7,510 nt of DNA from Erythrobacter donghaensis (GTDB taxonomy: Bacteria; Pseudomonadota; Alphaproteobacteria; Sphingomonadales; Sphingomonadaceae), in assembly GCF_001557325.1 (NCBI RefSeq), contig NZ_LSJS01000241.1, forward strand, positions 1 through 7,510, in the 5' to 3' direction. Position 1 is the stretch's first letter; the number at the start of each line of letters is the position of its first letter. A program made the translations under genes and the position numbers. The notes beneath the pieces were generated by a model that was given only the letters and a program-made list of their open reading frames with translations, did no database searches and had not been told where the DNA came from. Below, one piece after another: positions 1 to 5,768 of this stretch.

Positions 1-299
1 ATCTTGGGGAGGACGAAACCCGCCAGCCGCTCGATCCCCGGCTGGGCGAGCATCCAGCCGAGCATCTCCGGCCCGCGCGGGCGGGCATAGGCGATGAGCC
101 GCGGCGGGGCCGATCCCAGCGCCCGCAAGGTTGCGCGGAACACCTCCTGCGCAGCGCCCACCTCGGTCTCGTGGAGCGAATCCTCGAGGCAGATCACCAC
201 CGAGCGCAGATCGGGGTTGGCTCCGGCAAGCACTTCCGCGAGACGGGGGTGCTGCACCGGGATGTAGAGCGTTGCGCCAAGCTCCACCGCTTTCGTCAT
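1..299 (-). CDS. HpcH/HpaI/CitE-like C-C bond lyase of ter operons (partial, C-terminus off window)
   Basis: The first 99 residues are visible and the C-terminus lies beyond the left edge. The protein looks like the TIM-barrel citrate-lyase-beta/HpaI aldolase family found in ter operons (Pfam-style name C-C_Bond_Lyase). Such enzymes make or break a C-C bond in a keto-acid or acyl-CoA type substrate using a divalent metal; the substrate here is unknown. Seen in sequence: an early strand ending in a YIP motif (residues 12-14), the CitE-like strand VICLEDS (35-41) whose acidic pair matches the family's metal/substrate strand (IDLEDS-like), an Arg-rich strand ending in RPR (73-75), and GFVLPK (94-99), like the next barrel strand. 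The start is well fixed: the ATG overlaps the upstream stop as ATGA and is preceded at 6 bases by a perfect AGGAGG. It is the last gene visible in the operon. Confidence 0.85.
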   Translation of the reverse strand, partial: MTKAVELGATLYIPVQHPRLAEVLAGANPDLRSVVICLEDSLHETEVGAAQEVFRATLRALGSAPPRLIAYARPRGPEMLGWMLAQPGIERLAGFVLPK

Positions 300-1372
300 T
301 CAGCGCCTCCTGCTTTCGCAATCAATGTTACGGCGCGGTAGTTGCCGAGTTCCCGCTGTTCGACGGCAACCTGCGATTGCTGTGCGAGGTGCAGCAAATG
401 CGCCACTTCCGGGTCGGCCAGATCGCGCACGAACACGCCTTGCGGCAGGCGGCGCAGGACGGCGCGGGTCGCCTCGGCGATGCCGGGCTTGATGCGGTTC
501 ACGTTGGTGACGGCGAATTCGGCCATCAGGCCTTCGACCAGCGCGGCGCAGGCCTTGCGGCTGGCGGCGGCGCTGGCGGGGCTCCAGCCGGGGTGCTTGG
601 CCTGCGAGGGCGTGGCGGCCTCGACCGCGGCGATGAAGGCGCGGCTGCGGTCGGCGTGGGCGTGTTCGGTGAGGTGGCGGCAGGCGTGGAACTCGCCCTC
701 GCCCACCAGTTCTGCGCTCAGCACCGAGCGGCTGACCAGCCCCGAGGCGATCGCGCCGAGGATGCCCGAGGGGATGAGGTAATCCTCGGAAGTCGCGGCA
801 AGGCTGGCGCAGCCCGCCGGATCGGCGACCACCGCGAGGAAGGGGGCAAAGCCGGTGCTGCCATCGGCAAGGCTCGCCTCGAGCTCCTGCGTGATCGCGC
901 CCTTGCCGGTCCAGCCGTCGACGAACACCGCATCTGCCGTCCCGCGCGCGGCGGCGATATGGGCGAGCGCGACGCGGTCGATCCCGCGCCCGCGGATGAT
1001 GCTGACCGAATAGTGCGCCACGTCCACGCCCCTCGCGGCAAGCGCGCGGCGCAGCAGCACCCCGATGGGCGTGCCCGCGCGGGCGAGCGAGATGATGGTG
1101 CAGCTTGTCGCCGTCTCGGGGCGCGCGGTGATCGCCTCGGCCAGCGCCGCGATATCGGCCTTCAATCGCCCCGCATTCCTCGCCAGCGCCGCCTCATAGA
1201 GCGCGAGGTAGCGCGCATCGGGCAGGCGCTCTTCGGAGAGCATCTCCGAATAGTGCCGCGCGCCCGACTGGATCAGCGCCTCCTTCTCCGCGACGTCGGT
1301 CAGCGCGACCGCGGCGGGCTTCAGGAGGAAGGTCACGTCCTCGGGGGCGTAGGAGCCGTGGAAGGGCGTCAT
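296..1372 (-). CDS. StiP-family protein: PRTase-like domain plus C-terminal PELOTA RNA-binding domain
   Basis: A 358-residue, apparently cytosolic protein. Databases often label this family 'cysteine protease StiP'; fold analysis by the Aravind group instead assigned the main domain to phosphoribosyltransferases. Visible N-terminal hallmarks are HGSY (5-8) followed by DVTFLLK (12-18). A small-residue turn RAGTPIG (98-104) and the loop VDGWTGKG (151-158) correspond to the PRTase substrate and PRPP-binding loops. A His cluster, H229, H233, H237 and H239, surrounds C231 in the FH...D segment. From about residue 285 the pattern NRIKPG..., then VFVRDL (313-318), then the terminal RAVTLI (346-351), fits a PELOTA (L7Ae-like) RNA-binding domain. 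The start at 1372 is preferred because the longer frame adds only low-complexity Arg/Ala residues and because this ATG overlaps the upstream stop as ATGA. The PRTase-PELOTA pairing suggests action on an RNA-bound or ribonucleotide substrate (inference). Family call is confident; the reaction is unknown. Confidence 0.86.
   Translation of the reverse strand: MTPFHGSYAPEDVTFLLKPAAVALTDVAEKEALIQSGARHYSEMLSEERLPDARYLALYEAALARNAGRLKADIAALAEAITARPETATSCTIISLARAGTPIGVLLRRALAARGVDVAHYSVSIIRGRGIDRVALAHIAAARGTADAVFVDGWTGKGAITQELEASLADGSTGFAPFLAVVADPAGCASLAATSEDYLIPSGILGAIASGLVSRSVLSAELVGEGEFHACRHLTEHAHADRSRAFIAAVEAATPSQAKHPGWSPASAAASRKACAALVEGLMAEFAVTNVNRIKPGIAEATRAVLRRLPQGVFVRDLADPEVAHLLHLAQQSQVAVEQRELGNYRAVTLIAKAGGAE
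306..311 (-). promoter_or_regulatory. Strong Shine-Dalgarno (AGGAGG) for the lyase gene
   Basis: The minus strand reads AGGAGG, 6 bases before the lyase ATG and inside the last codons of the StiP gene. It is the most consensus-like ribosome site in the window. It suggests the lyase is translated at its own good rate in addition to being coupled to the upstream stop through the ATGA overlap. Confidence 0.75.
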
Positions 1373-2118
1373 CCGTCGATCCAGTCGTGCCCGCGCGCGA
1401 TGTGCTGCCACAGCTGCGCGGCCGTGGGGATCATCGCCATGTCGGCAAGGTCAAGGAAGCCCGCGTCCGACCAGGAGTCGCCGATGCCGACCACGAGCCG
1501 CCCGGGGGTCTCGGCGCGCACCCGCTCAAGCATGTAACGCACCGCCGCGCGCTTGCTCAGCCACGGGGGGAGGAAGGCGAGGTTGTTGCCGTTGGCGTGG
1601 ATGCGCCAGCCTTGGGGAAGCCGCGCGCGCAGGGCCTCGGCGAGCGCGGTTAGCGCGGGGACATCACCCGCGTTGCTCTTGATGACGATGTAGAGATCGA
1701 GCCCGTCCTCGCTCACCATCCAGTGGCGGTATTCCGCGCCGAGCCCGTGGGTGAGTGCGGGATAGAGCACCGCAGGCGCCTCGGCGCGCTGCGCCTCGAC
1801 GGCAAGGCGCGCGTGCCAGACCGGATCGGGCGTGCCCGCGGCGGTGAGGATGCACCCGCCATTGGCACAGATCGCGGGGGCCTGCGCGATGTCGACCCGG
1901 GCGAGTACTTCGCGCGCGCGCGCGGTGACGGGCACCAGTTCGCCATGCGCCAGCCAGCCGAGCAGCGCCTGCTGCGACGGGGTGGCGTAGCCGCTCGGGC
2001 TGCCGTCGGCGAGGCGGCTCATCAGCCTGAGGTCGCTCTCGGCCCAGTCGCCGCATTTGGGGCGGGTCTGGAACAGGCTGTCGTCCAGGTCTGCGAGGAT
2101 CAGCGGCGGCGGGGTCAT
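1369..2118 (-). CDS. HAD-superfamily phosphatase (Cof/sucrose-phosphatase-like) of the ter biosynthetic module
   Basis: A 249-residue cytosolic HAD hydrolase. All four HAD motifs are visible: motif I DLDDS (10-14) with the Asp nucleophile D10 and general acid/base D12, motif II T65 in VPVTAR, motif III K189 in WLSKR, and motif IV GDSWSD (213-218) binding Mg2+. A cap insertion lies between motifs II and III (about 85-180), as in type C2/Cof-like phosphatases, so the substrate is probably a small phosphorylated sugar or nucleotide. In ter operons the HAD enzyme is thought to dephosphorylate an intermediate made by the neighbouring PRTases; that is inference from context. The start at 2118 overlaps the PRTase-TRSP stop as ATGA and has a GAGGG ribosome site 4 bases upstream. 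A longer in-frame reading to 2274 would lie inside the upstream gene and adds Arg/Pro-rich shadow sequence, so it is rejected. Confidence 0.9.
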   Translation of the reverse strand: MTPPPLILADLDDSLFQTRPKCGDWAESDLRLMSRLADGSPSGYATPSQQALLGWLAHGELVPVTARAREVLARVDIAQAPAICANGGCILTAAGTPDPVWHARLAVEAQRAEAPAVLYPALTHGLGAEYRHWMVSEDGLDLYIVIKSNAGDVPALTALAEALRARLPQGWRIHANGNNLAFLPPWLSKRAAVRYMLERVRAETPGRLVVGIGDSWSDAGFLDLADMAMIPTAAQLWQHIARGHDWIDG

Positions 2119-3272
2119 GCGCCCTCGCCATAGCGGCACAACAGCGTCTCGACCATTACAGGAGAGCCCGCTTCGGCGCACCACCGGGCGAGCGCATCGG
2201 CCTGCCCTCCGGCGATCTCGGCGGCGATCACGATGCGGTCCGGGCGGTGGGCGAGGAGGTTGTAGACATGGCACGTCGCGCCCGAGCCATAGGCGTCGTC
2301 GAGGGTGGTGACGCTCGCCATCGCATGGCCGAGCATGGCCGGGGTGCGGGTGATCGACTGAATCGCCGCAATGCCGCCTTGGGCGGCGACTTCCTCGGCG
2401 ATCAGCAAGGCTTCATAGGCGTGCTCGCCATCGCCGAGCACCAGCACCCGCTCGCCGGGAGCGGCGGCGACGGGGGCCCGGGTGGCGGCCTCGGGGGCGA
2501 GGAGCCCGGTGCGGCTGCGCATGCCCCATGCTGGCGCGGTGCCGTGGCGGTTCGCGGTGGGTGCGAGGCTGGCGGTGGCCTGGCCTGCGCCGGGCGTCCA
2601 GTGGAGCGTCCCCGCGATCAGTGAATGGGCGCTGCCGGGGCGCGGCATCCGGGGGAGGAAGGCGCCAGCGCTCCAGTCGGTGAGGCTGGCGCAGGCGATG
2701 CGTTCAATCTGCGGGAGCGCGGCGACCAACGCCTCGGCGGCCTCGACGAAAGTGCTGCCGGTGCTGCATTCGTCGTCGATGATGACGAGGCTGCGCACCG
2801 TGGGGAGCAGCGCCTCGATGTCGCCCATGACCTGCACCATGTGGCTGGCGGCGTGGCTGTGGCCTTCCTCGAAGCGGCACAGCACCCGCGCGCCCGGCGC
2901 GATCTGGCGACTCGACTGGACATAGGCGCTCGTGGTGCCGGGGTGCCGTGCGCGCCATGCCGCCCAGACGCTCTGGGCGAGGCCCGTCGCGGTCTCTGCC
3001 ATGCCACAGAACAGCACCGGCTCCGGCATTGCGGGGATTTGGGCCGCAAGCGCATCGGCGGCAGCGCGCAGGGCCTCCGGAGGGGTCGGCAGGTGACGCC
3101 CGAGCACCCGCGAGACGATCAGAAAGCCGCGCTTCGGGTTCGCCCGCGCGGCGAAATCGCACAGGTCGTGAATGCGCTCCGGTGCAACGCCGGACAGCGT
3201 CAGCGTTCCGGTCGGAAGTTCGACCCGCGTGGTGTGCTGCGGCGTCCCGGACGCCCGCGCAGAATCAGGCAT
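2115..3272 (-). CDS. Phosphoribosyltransferase with C-terminal TRSP domain (PRTase_2-TRSP)
   Basis: A 385-residue cytosolic enzyme of the ter-operon PRTase family. PRTases transfer a ribose-5-phosphate unit from PRPP to a base or similar acceptor, or run the reverse reaction. The signature PRPP loop is clear: VIIDDECSTGST (163-174), with the acidic pair before the Thr/Ser-Gly loop. Earlier family motifs are NPKRGFL (45-51) near the N-terminus, GMAETATGL (90-98) and GHSHAASH (137-144). The C-terminal TRSP domain starts near residue 272: VLVLGDGEHAYEALLIA, followed by TRTP (308-311), a variant of the name-giving Thr-Arg-Ser-Pro motif, and ends with HRPDRIVIA (342-350). The start at 3272 overlaps the upstream protease gene by 8 bases with no good Shine-Dalgarno, so translation is probably coupled to that gene. 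Longer readings would run deep into the protease gene and look like shadow sequence. Acceptor and product are unknown. Confidence 0.9.
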   Translation of the reverse strand: MPDSARASGTPQHTTRVELPTGTLTLSGVAPERIHDLCDFAARANPKRGFLIVSRVLGRHLPTPPEALRAAADALAAQIPAMPEPVLFCGMAETATGLAQSVWAAWRARHPGTTSAYVQSSRQIAPGARVLCRFEEGHSHAASHMVQVMGDIEALLPTVRSLVIIDDECSTGSTFVEAAEALVAALPQIERIACASLTDWSAGAFLPRMPRPGSAHSLIAGTLHWTPGAGQATASLAPTANRHGTAPAWGMRSRTGLLAPEAATRAPVAAAPGERVLVLGDGEHAYEALLIAEEVAAQGGIAAIQSITRTPAMLGHAMASVTTLDDAYGSGATCHVYNLLAHRPDRIVIAAEIAGGQADALARWCAEAGSPVMVETLLCRYGEGA

Positions 3273-4434
3273 GGACGAGGATGCTGACCACCGCGCTGCG
3301 CGCCCGCGCGACGACATTGCGGCGCAGATTGTCGGTCGAGATAGCGAGCGGCGGCAAGTCGGCTCCGGCGGCGGCAGCCATCTCGTAGACCAGCGCCGCG
3401 CGGATGCCGAAATTGACGTTCTCCGAGATCGAGCCGCGGTTGCGCATGTTCTCGTGCGCGAGGCTGGCCGAGGTGACGCCGACCAGATTGCCGAACTCGT
3501 CGATGATCGCACCCCCCGAGGAACCCGAGCCGATGGGGGCCGAGAACTGGAAGCGCGCGATGTCGCCCCCGCCGCCGGTCAGCCCCGAGACATTGCCGGT
3601 GGTGACCTTGAGGTCGGCCCCCAGCACGTCGATCAGCGGGAAGCCCGCGGCCATGATGTCCTCGCCGAGGAACAGCGGCGAGCCGATCCGCAGGGGCAGC
3701 GGCGCGCCGTGGGTGCGGCAGCGCAGCAGCGCGAGATCGTGCCCGGCATCGACTGCGATGACCGTGCCCGCATCGCGCGCCGGGCCGACTTCGAATTTCT
3801 GCCCGTCCTCGACCACGTGGGCATTGGTGACGATCAGGTCGGGCGCGATCAGCACTCCGCTGCCCGATCCGATCAGCTGGCCGGGCATGGGCTTGGGCCG
3901 CCCCTGCCCTTCGGAGAAGCCGCGCCCGTCGGGATGGGGGATCGGGCCGTTACCGGGGAGCGGCACGCCGGGCGAATTGCGATAGGGCACCTCGACCCCG
4001 CCCATGTTGCGCGCGCGCACATAGGCGTCGATCCCGAAGGTGAAGCCCTCGTTCGAAAGCTTCATCCGGCGCTCGCCGTTCTTCGTGTAGACCTCGGCGA
4101 GGATCACGGCGGCGAGCTGTTCGGTCGGCTGCGGCATCTGCCAGATGGTGCCGTCGACCTCGAATTCGAACGGATAGGCGTGGTTGGTGAACCCGCCGTG
4201 GCGATCATCCATGACATAGGCGACGATCTCGAAATCGCCTTCGAGCTCGGCCATTCCTTCCATGAACCAATGGCCCGGATCGACCCGGTCGAAGGCGAGC
4301 ACCCGGCCGTGCTGGCTGGCATCGCGCCCGATCGCGGCAACGGCGATCCGCGCCGCCTCGCCGCCGCGCATGCGGATGCGGCAATCGGCCTTGGGGCTGA
4401 TCGGGACGCGCTGTCCGGGCTGGGCGGCTTGCAT
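3265..4434 (-). CDS. TerD-like domain fused to trypsin-like (S1C/DegP-type) serine protease
   Basis: A 389-residue two-part protein. Residues 1-140 resemble a compact TerD fold: PGQRVPI near the start, a central acidic strand ending in YVMDDR (73-78), and the TerD-type end AVILAEVYTKNGERRMK (109-125) with FTFGIDAY (131-138), comparable to the ELYRHGxEWKFR...GF segment of TerD. A Gly/Pro-rich linker (about 145-187) leads to a chymotrypsin-fold protease beginning GSGSGVLI (189-196). The triad is intact: H206 in TNAHVV, D233 in HDLALL, and S306 in GSGSSGG. No PDZ domain follows and no signal peptide precedes, so a cytosolic, Ter-tethered protease is likely, unlike periplasmic DegP. The gene sits 24 bases after terE, with only a weak GAGG 12 bases before its ATG, and overlaps the PRTase gene by 8 bases. 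The protease half is very secure and the TerD assignment of the N-terminus is moderate. The target is unknown. Confidence 0.87.
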   Translation of the reverse strand: MQAAQPGQRVPISPKADCRIRMRGGEAARIAVAAIGRDASQHGRVLAFDRVDPGHWFMEGMAELEGDFEIVAYVMDDRHGGFTNHAYPFEFEVDGTIWQMPQPTEQLAAVILAEVYTKNGERRMKLSNEGFTFGIDAYVRARNMGGVEVPYRNSPGVPLPGNGPIPHPDGRGFSEGQGRPKPMPGQLIGSGSGVLIAPDLIVTNAHVVEDGQKFEVGPARDAGTVIAVDAGHDLALLRCRTHGAPLPLRIGSPLFLGEDIMAAGFPLIDVLGADLKVTTGNVSGLTGGGGDIARFQFSAPIGSGSSGGAIIDEFGNLVGVTSASLAHENMRNRGSISENVNFGIRAALVYEMAAAAGADLPPLAISTDNLRRNVVARARSAVVSILVHA

Positions 4435-4458
4435 GACGAGAGCGGGCCTCGGGACGGA

Positions 4459-5040
4459 TCAGCCGATATTGACGCCCATCGCGCCTGCCAGCCCGGCAAG
4501 GCCGCTGCGCCAGCCTTCGCCGATCGCCTTGACCTTGATGTCGCCCGCCGGGCCGCGATAGAGTTCGACGAAGACCATCGCGACGTTCATCGAGGCGTCT
4601 TCGGAGAGGTCGTAGCGCGCCAGCTCCTTGCCGTCGGCCTGGTTGACCACGCGCGCGAAGGCGTTGGAGACCGAGCCGAAGTTCTGACCGTTGATCTCGC
4701 CCTCGTGGATGGTGACCGCGATCACCACCTTCTTGGCGGCGGGCGTCAGCTTGGCGAAATCGATCAGGATCGTCTCGTCATCGCCCGCGCCCTCGCCGGT
4801 GCGGTTGTCGCCGCTGTAGACCACCGCGCCATCGGGCGAGGTCTTGTTGTTGTAGAACACGAAATTGGCATCGGAGAGAACCTTGTCGTTCTCCCCCAGC
4901 ACGAAGGCCGAGGCGTCGAGATCGAAGGCCGCGCCGTCCGTCTTGCGCACGTCCCAGCCGAGCCCGACAATCACTGCGTTGAGGCCCGGGGCCTCCTTCG
5001 AGAGCGACACATTGCCGCCCTTGCTGAGCGAAACCGCCAT
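4459..5040 (-). CDS. terE: TerE-like TerD-domain stress protein
   Basis: A single-domain 193-residue TerD-family protein of normal length. TerD proteins are cytosolic, bind Ca2+ through clustered acidic residues, and contribute to tellurite, phage and colicin tolerance in classical ter systems. Visible motifs are the N-terminal [21 protein letters not shown] (26-30), FDLDASAF (39-46), [13 protein letters not shown] (61-73), [13 protein letters not shown] (77-89), TIHEG (110-114) and [10 protein letters not shown] (141-150). The [17 protein letters not shown] stretch resembles TerE more than TerD of plasmid R478, which supports the symbol. It differs from its neighbour at D85 (Ala here) and in the C-terminal strand, where [15 protein letters not shown] replaces the usual [14 protein letters not shown]. 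The start is set by the family's conserved N-terminus; a longer frame to 5085 would run through the intergenic hairpin. A ribosome site AAGGA sits close to the ATG. Confidence 0.92.
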   Translation of the reverse strand: MAVSLSKGGNVSLSKEAPGLNAVIVGLGWDVRKTDGAAFDLDASAFVLGENDKVLSDANFVFYNNKTSPDGAVVYSGDNRTGEGAGDDETILIDFAKLTPAAKKVVIAVTIHEGEINGQNFGSVSNAFARVVNQADGKELARYDLSEDASMNVAMVFVELYRGPAGDIKVKAIGEGWRSGLAGLAGAMGVNIG

Positions 5041-5042
5041 CT

Positions 5043-5048
5043 GTCCTT
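5043..5048 (-). promoter_or_regulatory. Ribosome-binding site of terE, unusually close to the ATG
   Basis: The minus strand reads AAGGAC, leaving only 3 bases between AGGA and the start codon. It supports the start at 5040 over the in-frame ATG at 5085. The short spacing, together with the hairpin just upstream, could reduce or condition terE translation (inference). Confidence 0.5.
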
Positions 5049-5066
5049 GTTCCCTATTGCGTAGAA

Positions 5067-5102
5067 GCGCGCGGAAGGCGGGCAATCCCGCCCCCCGCGC
5101 GC
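5067..5102 (-). other. GC-rich intergenic stem-loop between terD and terE
   Basis: The 70-base gap holds an almost perfect inverted repeat: an 8-base outer stem (5067-5074 with 5095-5102), a 2x2 AA/CC internal loop, a 6-base inner stem (5077-5082 with 5087-5092), and a CAAT loop on the plus strand (ATTG in the transcript). On the transcript it begins 8 bases after the terD stop. No T-run follows, so a full intrinsic terminator is unlikely. An mRNA-stabilising, processing or partial attenuation element that sets the TerD:TerE ratio is more plausible (inference). Confidence 0.6.
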
Positions 5103-5110
5103 CCTCCCGA

Positions 5111-5689
5111 TTAGCCGATGTTGACGCCGTAGTGGCCGGCGAGCGGGCCGAGGCCGCCCTTGAAGCCCTGGCCGACCGCGCGGAACTTCCATTCGGCGCC
5201 GTGGCGATAGACCTCGCCGAGGATCATCGCGGTCTCGACCGAGGCGTCCTCCGACAGGTCGTAACGCACGACTTCGGCGTTGGTGTTGGCATCGACGAGG
5301 CGGATGAAGGCGTTCGAGACCTGGCCGAAGGTCTGGCCCTTGCTGTCGCCTTCGTGGATGGTCACGACCACCGCGACCTTGTCGACATCGGCGGGCAGCT
5401 TCGAGAGCGTGATCTCGATCTGCTCGTCGTCGCCATCACCCTCGCCGGTGCGGTTGTCGCCCTGGTGGATGACCGCACCGCCGGCGACGTTCTTGTTGTT
5501 GTAGAAGCAGAAGTCCATGTCGCTGCGGACCTTGCCGCCCGCGTTGCAGACGAAGGCCGAGGCGTCGAGGTCGAAATCCTGACCATCGGTCGCGCGCACG
5601 TCCCAGCCGAGGCCGACCATGATGCGGTCGAGGCCCGGTGCTTCCTTCGACAGGCTGACATTGCCACCCTTCGACAGCGAGATAGCCAT
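5111..5689 (-). CDS. terD: TerD tellurium resistance / Ca2+-binding stress protein
   Basis: A 192-residue TerD, the same length as the plasmid R478 protein. It carries the full set of family motifs: [16 protein letters not shown] (4-19), GLGWD (26-30), FDLDASAF (39-46), FCFYNN (60-65), [13 protein letters not shown] (77-89) rich in Ca2+-ligand acids, TIHEG (110-114), [12 protein letters not shown] (121-132), [10 protein letters not shown] (141-150) and the ending [19 protein letters not shown] (158-176). Structures of the family show two Ca2+ sites built from such acidic loops, so a calcium-responsive, possibly membrane-proximal scaffold role is likely. It is a tandem paralogue of the following terE; my hand alignment gives roughly 55-60 % identity. 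The start follows the conserved N-terminus and has an AAGGAAG ribosome site about 5 bases upstream. A longer frame to 5719 adds residues unlike the family. Neighbours are a terC-like gene upstream and terE downstream. Confidence 0.95.
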   Translation of the reverse strand: MAISLSKGGNVSLSKEAPGLDRIMVGLGWDVRATDGQDFDLDASAFVCNAGGKVRSDMDFCFYNNKNVAGGAVIHQGDNRTGEGDGDDEQIEITLSKLPADVDKVAVVVTIHEGDSKGQTFGQVSNAFIRLVDANTNAEVVRYDLSEDASVETAMILGEVYRHGAEWKFRAVGQGFKGGLGPLAGHYGVNIG

Positions 5690-5694
5690 TACGT

Positions 5695-5701
5695 CTTCCT
5701 T
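5695..5701 (-). promoter_or_regulatory. Ribosome-binding site of terD
   Basis: The minus strand reads AAGGAAG, with AGGA 7 bases before the ATG at 5689. It decides this start over the in-frame ATG at 5719. It is among the better ribosome sites of the core genes, which fits high TerD expression. Confidence 0.65.
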
Positions 5702-5715
5702 TCCCAGTGGTGGCG

Positions 5716-5738
5716 GCAACCGGGACCGCCCCGGCTGC
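5716..5738 (-). other. Small stem-loop between the terC-like gene and terD
   Basis: Within the 79-base gap, an inverted repeat pairs 5720-5724 (CCGGG) with 5730-5734 (CCCGG) around a 5-base loop. It extends across one mismatch with 5716-5718 (GCA) and 5736-5738 (TGC). It has no T-run on the transcript. It may be a weak mRNA structural element, or chance pairing in GC-rich DNA. The rest of the gap shows no convincing promoter. Confidence 0.35.
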
Positions 5739-5768
5739 TACGCCCGTAAAGTCTTGACCCCGGCCCGG

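Noticed and set aside
131..1537. Plus-strand open frame of 468 codons
   Set aside because: It is antisense to the lyase, StiP and HAD genes, whose motifs and overlapping starts are clear; its translation is low-complexity Arg/Gly/Ala sequence.
1911..1924. CG dinucleotide repeat
   Set aside because: It lies inside the HAD gene and encodes ordinary Ala/Arg codons; such runs are expected in this GC-rich DNA.
3265..4434. Periplasmic DegP/HtrA protease
   Set aside because: No signal peptide and no PDZ domain are present, and the N-terminus is TerD-like.
3172..5064. Plus-strand open frame of 630 codons
   Set aside because: It is antisense to three well-supported genes (PRTase start, TerD-protease, terE), has no family motif and is rich in Arg/Asp/Gly as expected from reading GC-rich codons backwards.
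5067..5102. Intrinsic terminator between terD and terE
   Set aside because: The stem is strong, but the transcript continues with CUUCUACG rather than a U-run, and the same operon clearly goes on.
5716..5768. Possible promoter (a TTGAC-like hexamer near 5753 on the plus strand)
   Set aside because: It points away from all genes, and no matching -10 element or plus-strand gene follows.
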